Source: Jilunia laotingensis (GTDB lineage: Bacteria > Bacteroidota > Bacteroidia > Bacteroidales > Bacteroidaceae). From it: a DNA stretch of 64,000 nt. The position numbers and the translations under genes are program-made. The stretch covers positions 4,092,001 through 4,156,000 of the forward strand of contig NZ_JACRTF010000001.1 of assembly GCF_014385165.1 (NCBI RefSeq), read 5' to 3'. The notes under the pieces are model-generated. The model was not told the origin of the DNA. It worked only from the letters and a program-made list of their open reading frames with translations, and did not search any database. The stretch's first letter is position 1. Each line of letters begins with the position of its first letter. Below, piece after piece: positions 51,960 through 62,874 of the stretch.

Positions 51960-54500
51960 CTATATAGAAGCCAATACCAACTTTATATCCGCATATGATA
52001 CTTCATCTCCCATGGCCACCTTTATCTGCGTCAATCCACGCATATCGGGATGCTGCTGTAAATGATGTTTTACCTTCTCTATCTTATCTTGTGACACGAG
52101 CTGATCAATCTTTATTCTACCCTGACGAACATAATATTCCAGATGGGTAGCGATTGTACCGGTCACCAATTCCCGTGCCTTTGCTATGTCTTCAAGCTTC
52201 ATCCCTTGACAAAACAGGTTATAACTAACCTCCTTTGTATCTGGTCTAGGCTTCTTTATAACGTCCGATTTAGAATCTTTCACATCCTCCGGTTTCATCT
52301 CCTTTCCTGCATTCTTGTTAGTAAATGCAGATATTTCCGGACGTTGTATATGTTTATCCTCTACATAACGATTCACCATATCCAACAATACATCCCCATA
52401 CTTTTCGGCTCCTTTCTTTCCAAAATATGGAATACGTATTAAAGATTCAATATCTACCGGTAATAGATTTACTATTCCTAATATTGCCTTTTGCTGAATA
52501 ATAGTATACACAGGAAGTCCGGCTCCGGATGCCTCCGAGTTTCTCCAGGCAATCAGCTGCTTATATAGTTCAGGATGTAATATGTCCGAAGGAACTTCTA
52601 TCTTGTTTGTCTTATCGGATTTTGCGGACGAAGAAGCACTACGAGATTTATGCTCACCCGCACTGTTATGATCATTGGCTGCCAGTGTGAGTAAAGCCTT
52701 ATGCTTAAGATAAGAAGAAACAGAGAAACCTTCTTCCCCGGTAAACGACAAAGTGCCTATCTTCACATGTAAAGCCGTCTGAAGAGTACTTATAGCATCC
52801 GTCATTCTTCTCTTGATATCTTTATTATCAGTCTGTACTTTTGTCATTGCAAGCAAAGGAGATAATAACTCTTCCAATTTCGTTTTAAAATAATTCGCAC
52901 CGGAAATCAAACGTTTCTGCAACTTTTCATCGTGGGCATAATCATCTGTAGCATTTACAAGCTCTGTATATTGCGATTGAAAAGTATCTCCAACCTTTGT
53001 GACTTCTGTTTTATAATGTTCGAAAGCTTCTTTATATTGCCCGAGCAATTTCGGATAAAGCCGGTACAGATGTTCGTCCAATATACGAAGCACATGTCCG
53101 AAATCACGCTCCAAGGAATGGAAGTCAAATTGTTCGCATAACAATTCATAGAAATACTGACGTTGAAGCAAATTCAGTTTTACACGATCGGGTGACATCA
53201 TTTCCATTTCGCGATTAAAGTCATCTATCGTATGGTCGGTAATTATCGATTCCAATCTGAGGGGGGAACTTAACACCATCCCTTCCAAACTCTTACATCG
53301 GCTTAGGGCAACATACACTTGTCCATGGGCAAATGAAAGATTCGCATCGATGATAGCCCGTTCAAAAGTCAATCCCTGACTTTTATGAATGGTAATAGCC
53401 CATGCCAATCGAATGGGATATTGTCTGAAAGTCCCTTCTACCTCTTCAGTAATCTCTTTGCTGACAGGATTCAATATGTATTTGCTATTTGTCCATTCTT
53501 CTGTCTCAAGAAGGAAAGATTCGTCATCCCCGTTGCCACGTACGATAATTCCATCTTTTCCGGTATCGAGTACAATACCAATTTTTCCGTTATAAAAACG
53601 ATGTTCACCGGAAGTATCGTTCTTTATAAACATGATTTGGGCTCCTTTCTTTACAGTCAGCACTTCATCCGCCGGATAAGCCGATTCCGGGAAAGTACCG
53701 TCAATCTTTGCCTTAAAAGAAAAAGCATCGCCCGGCAAAGCGGCAAGTTGATTGTCATTATATCGTTGCGCCTGATAATTATGGGTAGTTAAGCGGATGT
53801 ATCCCTCTTCTTTATCGGGCTTGAACCCTGGAAGATAGCGTTTATTCAACTCTGCAAGAACAGTATCATCTGCACTGTTCTCACGTATCTTATTCAATAA
53901 ATCCAGAAAGAAGGCATCACTTTGACGATATACTTGTTTCAATTCGATTGTAACATATTCGGTTTGTCGCAACGCACGACTACCAAAAAAGAAAGCAGTA
54001 TCATAAAAAGGGCGTAGCAACTGCCAATCGTCCTCCTTGATCACAGGGGCTAATTGTTGCAAATCACCGATCATCAGCAGTTGAACTCCTCCGAAGGGCT
54101 TATACCGATCACGATATTGGCGGAGGACAGCATCTACCGCATCCAAAAGATCAGCCCGTACCATACTGATCTCATCGATTACCAATAGATCGAGGCTGCG
54201 GATAATATTCACTTTTTCTTTTCCCATCTTATACGATGCCTGTGCGGAAGCAAAAGTTGTATCAGGAATATAAGGAGCAAAAGAGAGTTGAAAAAAAGAA
54301 TGAATCGTAACACCGCCTGCATTGATGGCAGCAATTCCCGTAGGTGCCACCACAACCATGCGCTTATGCGATTTCGCTTTCAATTCCTTAAGAAAAGTGG
54401 TCTTTCCTGTCCCGGCTCTCCCGGTAAGAAAAAGATGCGTACCCGTATTCTCTATGAATTGCCAGGCTAGTTGCAATTCAGTATTCGTGTTTATCACCAT
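51960..54500 (-). CDS. Pif1/RecD2-like DNA helicase with HRDC and helix-turn-helix tail
   Basis: 846 residues. Helicase core (about 1-430): Walker A FLTGRAGTGKTT, Walker B LLVIDEISMVRADLLDAVD, VQLLMIGDLQQLAPV and the UvrD_C2 motif RLAWAITIHKSQGLTFERAI, then YVALSRCKSLEG. An HRDC-like domain follows (about 650-720: PVYTIIQQKAILGIVNLLP). The last 90 residues contain a winged or HTH_40-like domain (MKLEDIAKARELVTGTIATHLEYYVRQGRI) of the kind found after RecQ HRDC. This is a common Bacteroidota helicase design for resolving structured or stalled DNA. It is monocistronic and convergent with the AddAB-like pair. Confidence 0.9.
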   Translation of the reverse strand: MVINTNTELQLAWQFIENTGTHLFLTGRAGTGKTTFLKELKAKSHKRMVVVAPTGIAAINAGGVTIHSFFQLSFAPYIPDTTFASAQASYKMGKEKVNIIRSLDLLVIDEISMVRADLLDAVDAVLRQYRDRYKPFGGVQLLMIGDLQQLAPVIKEDDWQLLRPFYDTAFFFGSRALRQTEYVTIELKQVYRQSDAFFLDLLNKIRENSADDTVLAELNKRYLPGFKPDKEEGYIRLTTHNYQAQRYNDNQLAALPGDAFSFKAKIDGTFPESAYPADEVLTVKKGAQIMFIKNDTSGEHRFYNGKIGIVLDTGKDGIIVRGNGDDESFLLETEEWTNSKYILNPVSKEITEEVEGTFRQYPIRLAWAITIHKSQGLTFERAIIDANLSFAHGQVYVALSRCKSLEGMVLSSPLRLESIITDHTIDDFNREMEMMSPDRVKLNLLQRQYFYELLCEQFDFHSLERDFGHVLRILDEHLYRLYPKLLGQYKEAFEHYKTEVTKVGDTFQSQYTELVNATDDYAHDEKLQKRLISGANYFKTKLEELLSPLLAMTKVQTDNKDIKRRMTDAISTLQTALHVKIGTLSFTGEEGFSVSSYLKHKALLTLAANDHNSAGEHKSRSASSSAKSDKTNKIEVPSDILHPELYKQLIAWRNSEASGAGLPVYTIIQQKAILGIVNLLPVDIESLIRIPYFGKKGAEKYGDVLLDMVNRYVEDKHIQRPEISAFTNKNAGKEMKPEDVKDSKSDVIKKPRPDTKEVSYNLFCQGMKLEDIAKARELVTGTIATHLEYYVRQGRIKIDQLVSQDKIEKVKHHLQQHPDMRGLTQIKVAMGDEVSYADIKLVLASI

Positions 54501-54657
54501 TTTAGTTATGCAATAATTATTCCGGGTAAAGGTACTTAAAACAGTCTGAAATACCTTATAAATCCATACCTTTTATACGGACATTTTTTAGAAGGCACCT
54601 ATTAAACTTATTTTCTTTAAAAGATATCTTCCCTAATTGACTGACTGCCTATAAACA

Positions 54658-54696
54658 TTCAGGGCATCTGAACCAAAACGATTCAAATACCCTGAA
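54658..54696 (-). terminator. Hairpin after atpG
   Basis: 15-base arms (54682-54696 and 54658-54672) pair with two mismatches around a nine-base loop. It lies 28 bases past the atpG stop and is followed by TGTTTATA on the minus strand. The remaining DNA to the helicase start at 54500 shows only a weak TACCTTTA box. Confidence 0.6.
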
Positions 54697-54724
54697 AAAA
54701 GAAAAATTCATAAAGAGGGAAACA

Positions 54725-55609
54725 TCATTTCATCGATCCACCGATAATATCGAGCAGCTCGTTCGTTATCGCTTGTTGCCGACCCTTATTATATTGTTTC
54801 GTCAAATCTTGTATCAATTCATTGGCATTGTCCGTAGCAACCTGCATAGCCAATGTACGAGCAGCATGTTCCGAAGCATTGGAATCCATTGCAGCCGTAA
54901 ACATCTTCTGGCACAAAACTTTCGGGAGAAGATCGGCAATCAATTGTTCTGCCGAAGGTTCTATAATATAATCATTTACCATCAGATTCTCTTCTACCTC
55001 TGCTTCCTGTTCTTCTTCCAGTTGAGACAAGTCAATGGGTAGATATGTTTCTCGAAGCAATTCCTGTACCCCCATCGAACGGAAATGATGATAGATCAAC
55101 TCCACTCTGTCCACTTCTTCATCGGCATAGAGTTTCATTAAATGTTCGGCCAATGCAGAGGCTTCCTTATAAGTGGGTTTGTCCGATAAAGATTGATAAC
55201 TTCCTTTCGGGAAAAAGCCCATTTTCTTGATAGCTTCTTCAATTTTACGTCCTATCGGGTAAATAAGAATATTATCCTGACCTAATTTCCGGTACTCCCC
55301 AACTGTATGCAGAAACATTTTTATAACATTTGCATTGAAAGCACCACATAAAGAACTATTGGAGGAAAACATAACAATTGCTACACGTTTTACTTCCCTC
55401 CTTTTTATATAAGGAGATTCTATGTCAAGATCGGCACTAAGAAAATTTCTTAGTATTTTATTCATCTGCCTCTGATAAGGCAACATGTTTTCAATGGCTC
55501 CCTGCGCCTTATGCAATTTGGCAGAAGCCACCATCTTCATTGCTGAAGTGATCTTTCGGGTACTCTGTACCGAATTTATTCTGGTTTTTACTTCCTTAAG
55601 TGAAGCCAT
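54725..55609 (-). CDS. atpG: ATP synthase F1 subunit gamma
   Basis: 294 residues, with the conserved N-terminal helix MASLKEVKTRINSVQSTRKITSAMKMVASAKL and the C-terminal TLAMQVATDNANELIQDLTKQYNKGRQQAITNELLDIIGG. Gamma is the rotating shaft inside the alpha3beta3 ring. It is the last gene of the operon, 93 bases after atpA. That gap contains nothing I recognise. Confidence 0.97.
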   Translation of the reverse strand: MASLKEVKTRINSVQSTRKITSAMKMVASAKLHKAQGAIENMLPYQRQMNKILRNFLSADLDIESPYIKRREVKRVAIVMFSSNSSLCGAFNANVIKMFLHTVGEYRKLGQDNILIYPIGRKIEEAIKKMGFFPKGSYQSLSDKPTYKEASALAEHLMKLYADEEVDRVELIYHHFRSMGVQELLRETYLPIDLSQLEEEQEAEVEENLMVNDYIIEPSAEQLIADLLPKVLCQKMFTAAMDSNASEHAARTLAMQVATDNANELIQDLTKQYNKGRQQAITNELLDIIGGSMK

Positions 55610-55702
55610 GATTCCGATTAAAAATTAGTAACTAAAAATTAATAACTAAAAAGGGAGAAGGGGAAATCAACTCTCCGTTCTTAATTCTTCATTTTCAATT
55701 TT

Positions 55703-57289
55703 TCATTTAATAAACTGTTTTGCTACCAGTTCCGCTGTTTCGCGGATACCTTTCTCAACATCCTCATTGATCACACCGGTTTTCAGCACATCCAATACAT
55801 CTGCCTGATGATTGATAGCAAGCGTTTCCTGAAAACTGACTTCAAAGTCTTCCACCTTGTCAAGAGGAACATTACGTAATAATCCGTGTACTCCGCAGTA
55901 TAAAATTGCAATCTGTTTTTCGACCGGCATCGGACTATATTGCGGCTGCACAAGTAAACGAGTATTTTTCTGCCCCTTATCAATGATATGGGCCGTAACA
56001 GGATCCATATCCCCACTGAACTTTGTAAACGCTTCCAGCTCACGATATTGAGCCTGATCTATCTTCAAAGTACCGGCTACTTTCTTCATAGCCTTAACCT
56101 GAGCATTACCACCCACACGGGAAACAGAAATACCGACATTGATGGCCGGACGTATCCCTTGATTGAACAAATCGACATCAAGGAAGATTTGCCCGTCCGT
56201 AATAGAAATCACATTTGTCGGAATATAAGCAGAAACGTCTCCTGCTTGCGTTTCGATAATAGGTAGTGCCGTCAGAGACCCGCCCCCTTTTACCATACCC
56301 TTCAAGCTCTCGGGAAGATCATTCATCTCACGAGCAACCTCTTCTTGATTTATTATCTTTGCCGCACGTTCCAACAAACGGGAATGAAGATAGAATATGT
56401 CCCCCGGGTAAGCTTCACGCCCCGAAGGACGACGAAGAATCAATGATACTTCCCGATAAGCTACTGCTTGCTTGGATAAATCGTCATAGATAACCAATGC
56501 ATCACGACCCGTATCGCGAAAATATTCACCAATAGCCGCACCCGAAAAAGGCGAGAAGTATTGCATAGCAGCCGGATCACCGGCCGTGGCGGCAACAACT
56601 ATCGTATAATCCATTGCTCCATATTCGCGCAATATATTCACAATAGAGGCAACGGTAGAACCTTTTTGACCGATAGCCACATAAATGCAATACACAGGTT
56701 TGCCAGCCAAATAGTTTTCACGCTGATTGATAATCGTATCAATGGCAATCGATGTCTTTCCCGTTTGGCGGTCGCCGATGATTAATTCACGCTGACCTCG
56801 ACCGATAGGGATCATGGCATCTACCGCTTTTAATCCTGTCTGTAAAGGCTGGTTTACCGGCTGCCGGTAAATCACCCCCGGTGCTTTACGTTCCAAAGGC
56901 ATCTCATATAATTTTCCTCCGATCGTGCCTTTACCATCCAACGGCTCCCCCAAAGGATCGATAACACGTCCTAACATTCCTTCTCCCACGCGGATAGAAG
57001 CGATTCGTTTGGTACGCTTTACGATATAACCTTCTTTGATTTTATCCGTAGGTCCGAGTAATACTGCACCGACATTATCTTCTTCAAGGTTCATCACAAT
57101 AGCTTTGATGCCATTTTCAAACTCCAGCAGCTCATTAGCTTCAGCATTCCACAGACCATAAATACGTACCACTCCATCACTGACTTGCAATACGGTACCG
57201 ATCTCTTCTAATTGCACCCGCGTATCGATTCCTTCCAGTTGGCGACGTAGAATCTCAGATACCTCACTTACATTTATATTTTCAGCCAT
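55703..57289 (-). CDS. atpA: ATP synthase F1 subunit alpha
   Basis: 528 residues. P-loop [10 protein letters not shown] (about 174-183), [16 protein letters not shown] and the alpha signature [14 protein letters not shown]. It binds non-catalytic nucleotides and alternates with beta in the F1 head. The ATG shares one base with the atpH stop. It is a little longer than the usual ~505 residues because of an insert around residues 375-440. Confidence 0.98.
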   Translation of the reverse strand: MAENINVSEVSEILRRQLEGIDTRVQLEEIGTVLQVSDGVVRIYGLWNAEANELLEFENGIKAIVMNLEEDNVGAVLLGPTDKIKEGYIVKRTKRIASIRVGEGMLGRVIDPLGEPLDGKGTIGGKLYEMPLERKAPGVIYRQPVNQPLQTGLKAVDAMIPIGRGQRELIIGDRQTGKTSIAIDTIINQRENYLAGKPVYCIYVAIGQKGSTVASIVNILREYGAMDYTIVVAATAGDPAAMQYFSPFSGAAIGEYFRDTGRDALVIYDDLSKQAVAYREVSLILRRPSGREAYPGDIFYLHSRLLERAAKIINQEEVAREMNDLPESLKGMVKGGGSLTALPIIETQAGDVSAYIPTNVISITDGQIFLDVDLFNQGIRPAINVGISVSRVGGNAQVKAMKKVAGTLKIDQAQYRELEAFTKFSGDMDPVTAHIIDKGQKNTRLLVQPQYSPMPVEKQIAILYCGVHGLLRNVPLDKVEDFEVSFQETLAINHQADVLDVLKTGVINEDVEKGIRETAELVAKQFIK

Positions 57290-57849
57290 TATACAATTCT
57301 CCTATTCTTATCAATAAATTGTTGTTTTACTCGTTTTAACTGGGTAGCAATACTGGCATCCAAACGAAAATCGTTTATATCGAAGATAAATCCACCTTCG
57401 ATAGAGGGATCGACTACCGTCTCCAATTCCATCTTTGCGTGCAACACGTCACCGGCTGATTTACGAATACGCTCTTCCGTAGCTTTGTCCACAGGTACGG
57501 CAGTAATAAGTTTCCCAATCCCGATATGTTTCAGTTTCCGGTACAGTTCCAGAAAAGACAAACAAATGAATTGCAAGAATTGCTCCCTATGATTCTCCAA
57601 CACCAAAGTAATAAACCGGGAGAATGCACGGCCAACTTCTCCATCGCCCACAGCCGCAGTGCATATCAAAGAATATTTCTCTTTGATGGGCAGTACAGGA
57701 TTCGCCAATGCATCTTTCAGAGCCGGAAAGTTAGTTAGACTCCTCGACAACATGCAAAATTCCTTATACAACTGATCTTCAACGTTAAGCTCCTGAGCAT
57801 ACTCAATCAGCGCTTTAGCATATCGCATAGAAACAATTCCGATATCCAT
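57289..57849 (-). CDS. atpH: ATP synthase F1 subunit delta (OSCP)
   Basis: 186 residues, starting [20 protein letters not shown], the usual delta opening, and containing the conserved [45 protein letters not shown] region. It holds the F1 head to the b-subunit stator stalk. It overlaps atpA by one base and follows atpF by 23 bases. Confidence 0.95.
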   Translation of the reverse strand: MDIGIVSMRYAKALIEYAQELNVEDQLYKEFCMLSRSLTNFPALKDALANPVLPIKEKYSLICTAAVGDGEVGRAFSRFITLVLENHREQFLQFICLSFLELYRKLKHIGIGKLITAVPVDKATEERIRKSAGDVLHAKMELETVVDPSIEGGFIFDINDFRLDASIATQLKRVKQQFIDKNRRIV

Positions 57850-57872
57850 TTCTATTAATTACAAATTATTAA

Positions 57873-58373
57873 TTACGACTTACGTGACAAGACTTCATCC
57901 AGCATGCGGTCTATCATTCCCATCTGTTCTTGTTTATCATTCAGATTTTTACGAAGGACTTTCTCTGCAATGTCTACAGAGAGAACAGCCACCTGACGAC
58001 GAATATCGCGTATCGCCTCTTCCTTCTCGAATTGAATCTGTTTCTTCACCTCATTCAATTCTTTCCGGGCAGCAATTTCGGCCTGCTTACGAGCTTCATG
58101 AATAATCTTATCACGCTCCTCCAAAGCTTCTTTCAAAATACGTCCTTGTTCCTTATTTGCAGCAGCCACAAGCGCTTCACCTCTTTCTTTAAGTTCAGCT
58201 AATTGAGCATTCGCCACCCTGGCTACCTCCAAAGATTGGTCGATGTAAGTCTTACGCCCCTCAACCATCTTAATGATGACAGGAAAGCCATATTTTGCCA
58301 ACACCGCAAACACAATGCCGAAGGATAAAACCATCCAGAACAAAAGGCCGCTATCGGGTAATAACAATGACAT
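57873..58373 (-). CDS. atpF: ATP synthase Fo subunit b
   Basis: 166 residues, with an N-terminal membrane helix (about 8-28: [20 protein letters not shown]) followed by a long charged helix ([33 protein letters not shown]) that forms the stator stalk. It is a single b gene; no b' gene is present. Confidence 0.95.
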   Translation of the reverse strand: MSLLLPDSGLLFWMVLSFGIVFAVLAKYGFPVIIKMVEGRKTYIDQSLEVARVANAQLAELKERGEALVAAANKEQGRILKEALEERDKIIHEARKQAEIAARKELNEVKKQIQFEKEEAIRDIRRQVAVLSVDIAEKVLRKNLNDKQEQMGMIDRMLDEVLSRKS

Positions 58374-58464
58374 AATTTTATTTTCTATTTATCATTTGCA
58401 ATGTACTTTTTGCCGATACTTTGTCATATCGCCAAATCATACATTGGAAATGTGGGATTATACA

Positions 58465-58734
<270 letters not shown>

Positions 58735-58786
58735 TTAAATGGTTTATATTATTAGTTTTTAAATTCAAATTTACTAAGCCGGTTTC

Positions 58787-59890
58787 CTATTCAACTACTT
58801 TTTTAGTCTTATCCCCCTCTTGTGCCAACCCAATAAACACAGCCGACAACATGGTGAACACGTAAGCCTGAATGAAAGCAACCAGCAATTCCAATGCATT
58901 CATAAATATATTAAATAGGACGGAAGCAAAGGTTAAGGTTCCATTCAGTGCAGGTCCCATACTCGCTGAAATAAAAATCAAACAAGTAAGCACTAACATG
59001 GCCATATGACCGGAAAGCATATTGGCAAACAAACGGATCATCAGGGCAAAAGGCTTGGTGAATATACCGAAGAACTCGATAAATGGCATCATCGGTACAG
59101 GCACTTTCAACCACCAAGGAACATCCGGCCAGAATATATCTTTCCAATAATGTTTCGTTCCAAAAATATTAACGGCAAGAAATGTGAAAATAGCCAATAC
59201 CATCGTGATGGCAATATTTCCCGTCACATTAGCACCTCCCGGGAAAAAGGGAACCAATCCCATCAGATTATTAATGAAGATAAAGAAGAATGCGGTCAGC
59301 AGATAGGGAGCGAACTTCTTGTAATTTGGACCTATACAATTCTTTATCACATCATCATGTACCATCATGATAAACATCTCCATAAAGCCGATAAAACCTC
59401 CGGGAGCATATGCTCCCTGTTCACGCCTGCGATACCAATGTGCCACACTCAGAATAATAATAACCAGTATAGCACTATTGATCAGCAATGACAAAGTAAC
59501 CTTCGTTATGGATATATCCCATGGACGAACCACTTCACCAGCAACCTGTTCTACGATTTTACCTTCATATTTACTACCTTCAGGCGCAATGGAAAAACCT
59601 TCATACACGCCTCCGTTTTCTTTTAAGCGTGAAGAAAGGAAGGCATGCCACCCCGTTTTCGGGCTATATACGATCACAGGCAATGGAATCGTTATCTGTG
59701 TATTCCCCCAGGTCGTAATATGCCATTCATATGAATCGCCTATATGCCCAAAGACAATGCCTTTCACATCGACCGTGTTCTCTTTCTGTTCCTGAGAAGA
59801 TATTTCTTCTTCCTGCGCAAAAGCAGGAAGTGCTACCATTATCACCAACATAAAGAGCATTCCCGTAAATATGTTATGCAACTGTTTCAT
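58787..59890 (-). CDS. atpB: ATP synthase Fo subunit a with exported N-terminal extension
   Basis: 367 residues, about 100 more than E. coli AtpB. The extra N-terminus has a signal peptide (MKQLHNIFTGMLFMLVIMVALPAFA) and a polar segment before the first helix (residues 25-130), seen in Bacteroidota. The core carries the essential arginine in MIRLFANMLSGHMAML and the C-terminal FIQAYVFTMLSAVFIGLA. It forms the proton half-channels against the c-ring. It overlaps the upstream small membrane gene by 17 bases. Confidence 0.95.
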   Translation of the reverse strand: MKQLHNIFTGMLFMLVIMVALPAFAQEEEISSQEQKENTVDVKGIVFGHIGDSYEWHITTWGNTQITIPLPVIVYSPKTGWHAFLSSRLKENGGVYEGFSIAPEGSKYEGKIVEQVAGEVVRPWDISITKVTLSLLINSAILVIIILSVAHWYRRREQGAYAPGGFIGFMEMFIMMVHDDVIKNCIGPNYKKFAPYLLTAFFFIFINNLMGLVPFFPGGANVTGNIAITMVLAIFTFLAVNIFGTKHYWKDIFWPDVPWWLKVPVPMMPFIEFFGIFTKPFALMIRLFANMLSGHMAMLVLTCLIFISASMGPALNGTLTFASVLFNIFMNALELLVAFIQAYVFTMLSAVFIGLAQEGDKTKKVVE

Positions 59891-60305
59891 CTTTTATCTT
59901 ATTTTTCTTTAACCGTTTCTTATTGAGTTCATAACTTGCAAAAAAACTTGTCTCAAACATCAGATATAGCAAATAATTGGCTATAAATGTAAGTAGAAAA
60001 GCCCGGGCTTCCTCATGAACCACGATACAGTAAACCACGAGTACGATAATTGAAAGAATCATCTTTAGTACCTTCATTGCCAGATAAAGCAGCAACATCT
60101 TGTCCGGAGCATATTTACGGCAGGCATCGAACATATAGATATTAAACACTCCGAATAAATAGAAGTATACCGGAATCAACGGATACCCTCCAAAATAATG
60201 TTCGGGAATCAAAGAAAAATAAGTAAAGCCTCCCACTCCCCCCAACATCAAGGTAAGAAGAGTCAAATAAAGCAAATACTTACGTTTCGTTCTACTTATG
60301 CTCAT
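59874..60305 (-). CDS. Small membrane protein in the AtpI position of the atp operon
   Basis: 143 residues with four likely membrane helices (about 12-32, 45-65, 72-95 and 105-130). It stands between atpC and atpB, where other bacteria have atpI, and overlaps atpB, so it is coupled to the ATP synthase. Sequence similarity to AtpI is not obvious by eye. By position it may assist c-ring assembly or Mg2+ uptake; this is inference. Confidence 0.75.
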   Translation of the reverse strand: MSISRTKRKYLLYLTLLTLMLGGVGGFTYFSLIPEHYFGGYPLIPVYFYLFGVFNIYMFDACRKYAPDKMLLLYLAMKVLKMILSIIVLVVYCIVVHEEARAFLLTFIANYLLYLMFETSFFASYELNKKRLKKNKIKDETVA

Positions 60306-60347
60306 TTTATGTTGCTGTGTTTTTCTGTTATTAACCTTATCGAATGA

Positions 60348-60593
60348 TCACGAGATGCAAACGGAGGCAATCCCGTCACTCATCTCGACGAAACCACTTT
60401 GGATATCGAGTACCTTTTCTTCACCCTCCTCCGTCACATAGCTCAATTTTCCTTCTTGTAGCGAAGAGACAATCGGTGCATGTTGCGGGAGTATGGTAAA
60501 CGAACCGAGAGTACCAGGCAATGTCACACTGCGTACATTGCCATCATATACTTTCTTTTCCGGAGAAACAATACACAAGCGGAGTTCTTTCAT
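60348..60593 (-). CDS. atpC: ATP synthase F1 subunit epsilon, short form
   Basis: 81 residues, which covers only the N-terminal beta-sandwich domain (LRLCIVSPEKKVYDGNVRSVTLPGTLGSFTILPQHAPIVSSLQEG...). The C-terminal two-helix domain, which inhibits ATP hydrolysis in E. coli and is about 50 residues, is absent. The short form is common in Bacteroidota. It begins six bases after the atpD stop. Confidence 0.95.
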   Translation of the reverse strand: MKELRLCIVSPEKKVYDGNVRSVTLPGTLGSFTILPQHAPIVSSLQEGKLSYVTEEGEEKVLDIQSGFVEMSDGIASVCIS

Positions 60594-60599
60594 ATCTTT

Positions 60600-62126
<1,527 letters not shown>

Positions 62127-62259
62127 TCATTTTATATATTATTTTCAAACTTAACGTAGTATAGTAAGCCGCGTTTTTACCAACTTTACTATTAAAATAA
62201 CGCTCCAATTATTGTTTTGTTCACTTACCATTAACATAAGTAGTTAAACAAACAACTTT

Positions 62260-62267
62260 GCAAATGT
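62260..62267 (-). promoter_or_regulatory. -7 box of the ATP synthase operon
   Basis: On the minus strand it reads TACATTTG, a full match. It lies 140 bases before the atpD ATG. No TTTG at 19-21 bases is present. A second weaker -7 match (TAAGTTTG) lies near 62145. Confidence 0.5.
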
Positions 62268-62703
62268 AAAAACAATAACGATTCATTATTCTCATTTGCT
62301 ATTTTTTGGATTTAGATAACATTCATTAGTCCTAAAATTGCTACAAATAGTCCATCTTTCACAGAGAAAAGTTCACTTTACCAACAAAACTACAATTAAT
62401 CTTTCAGTTTAACAGAAAAACGTTACAACAAAATATAGTTTTCAAATTTCATAAAAGAGATCAATCAGTTAGATTGCAAAAGAAAAAGTAAAAGGGACAA
62501 CGGGTTTCATGTTCGGAGACAATACAGCTATCCTTATATGAACATTTCTCAGGAATTTTAGAACAAAGTCATAACAATCAAGGCAATAGTATTAATTATT
62601 GCAAATAAAAAAACATCTTAATAGAACTGAAAGATATAGACTATAAAAAACGAGAATAAGTAGATATTTTAAAATATATCATACATTCTTTCTATCGTTC
62701 AAT

Positions 62704-62804
62704 TACGTACGATCGGGAGATACCTATCAATATATGAAAAGGTATCTTTCAATATATGAGAAGCAGTGTTTCATATATTAATAAAAGTATGTACTTTCAC
62801 AAAC
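62704..62804. repeat. Short-repeat and hairpin chain downstream of purT
   Basis: CAATATATGA occurs at 62728 and 62750 and inverted near 62771. TACGTAC occurs at 62704, and its variant AAGTATGTACTT at 62785. On the minus strand these fold as two consecutive hairpins: AATATATGA/TCATATATT and AGATACC/GGTATCT. The spacing of neighbouring units is 21-23 bases. The rest of the 748-base gap (62268-62703) is AT-rich with nothing recognisable. Confidence 0.6.
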
Positions 62805-62843
62805 AAAAAGTACGTACTTAACACAGCGTTAAATACGTACTTT
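62805..62843 (-). terminator. Intrinsic terminator of purT built from 23-bp-spaced TACGTAC repeats
   Basis: On the minus strand AAAGTACGTATTTAAC, loop GCTGT, GTTAAGTACGTACTTT, then TTG. The 16-base arms pair fully with one T/G wobble. It lies 32 bases past the purT stop. The two arms coincide with two of the three 23-bp-spaced AAGTACGTACTT-like units (62785, 62808, 62831). Confidence 0.75.
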
Positions 62844-62874
62844 AGAATATAAGAATACGATCTCTTGTTATCTC

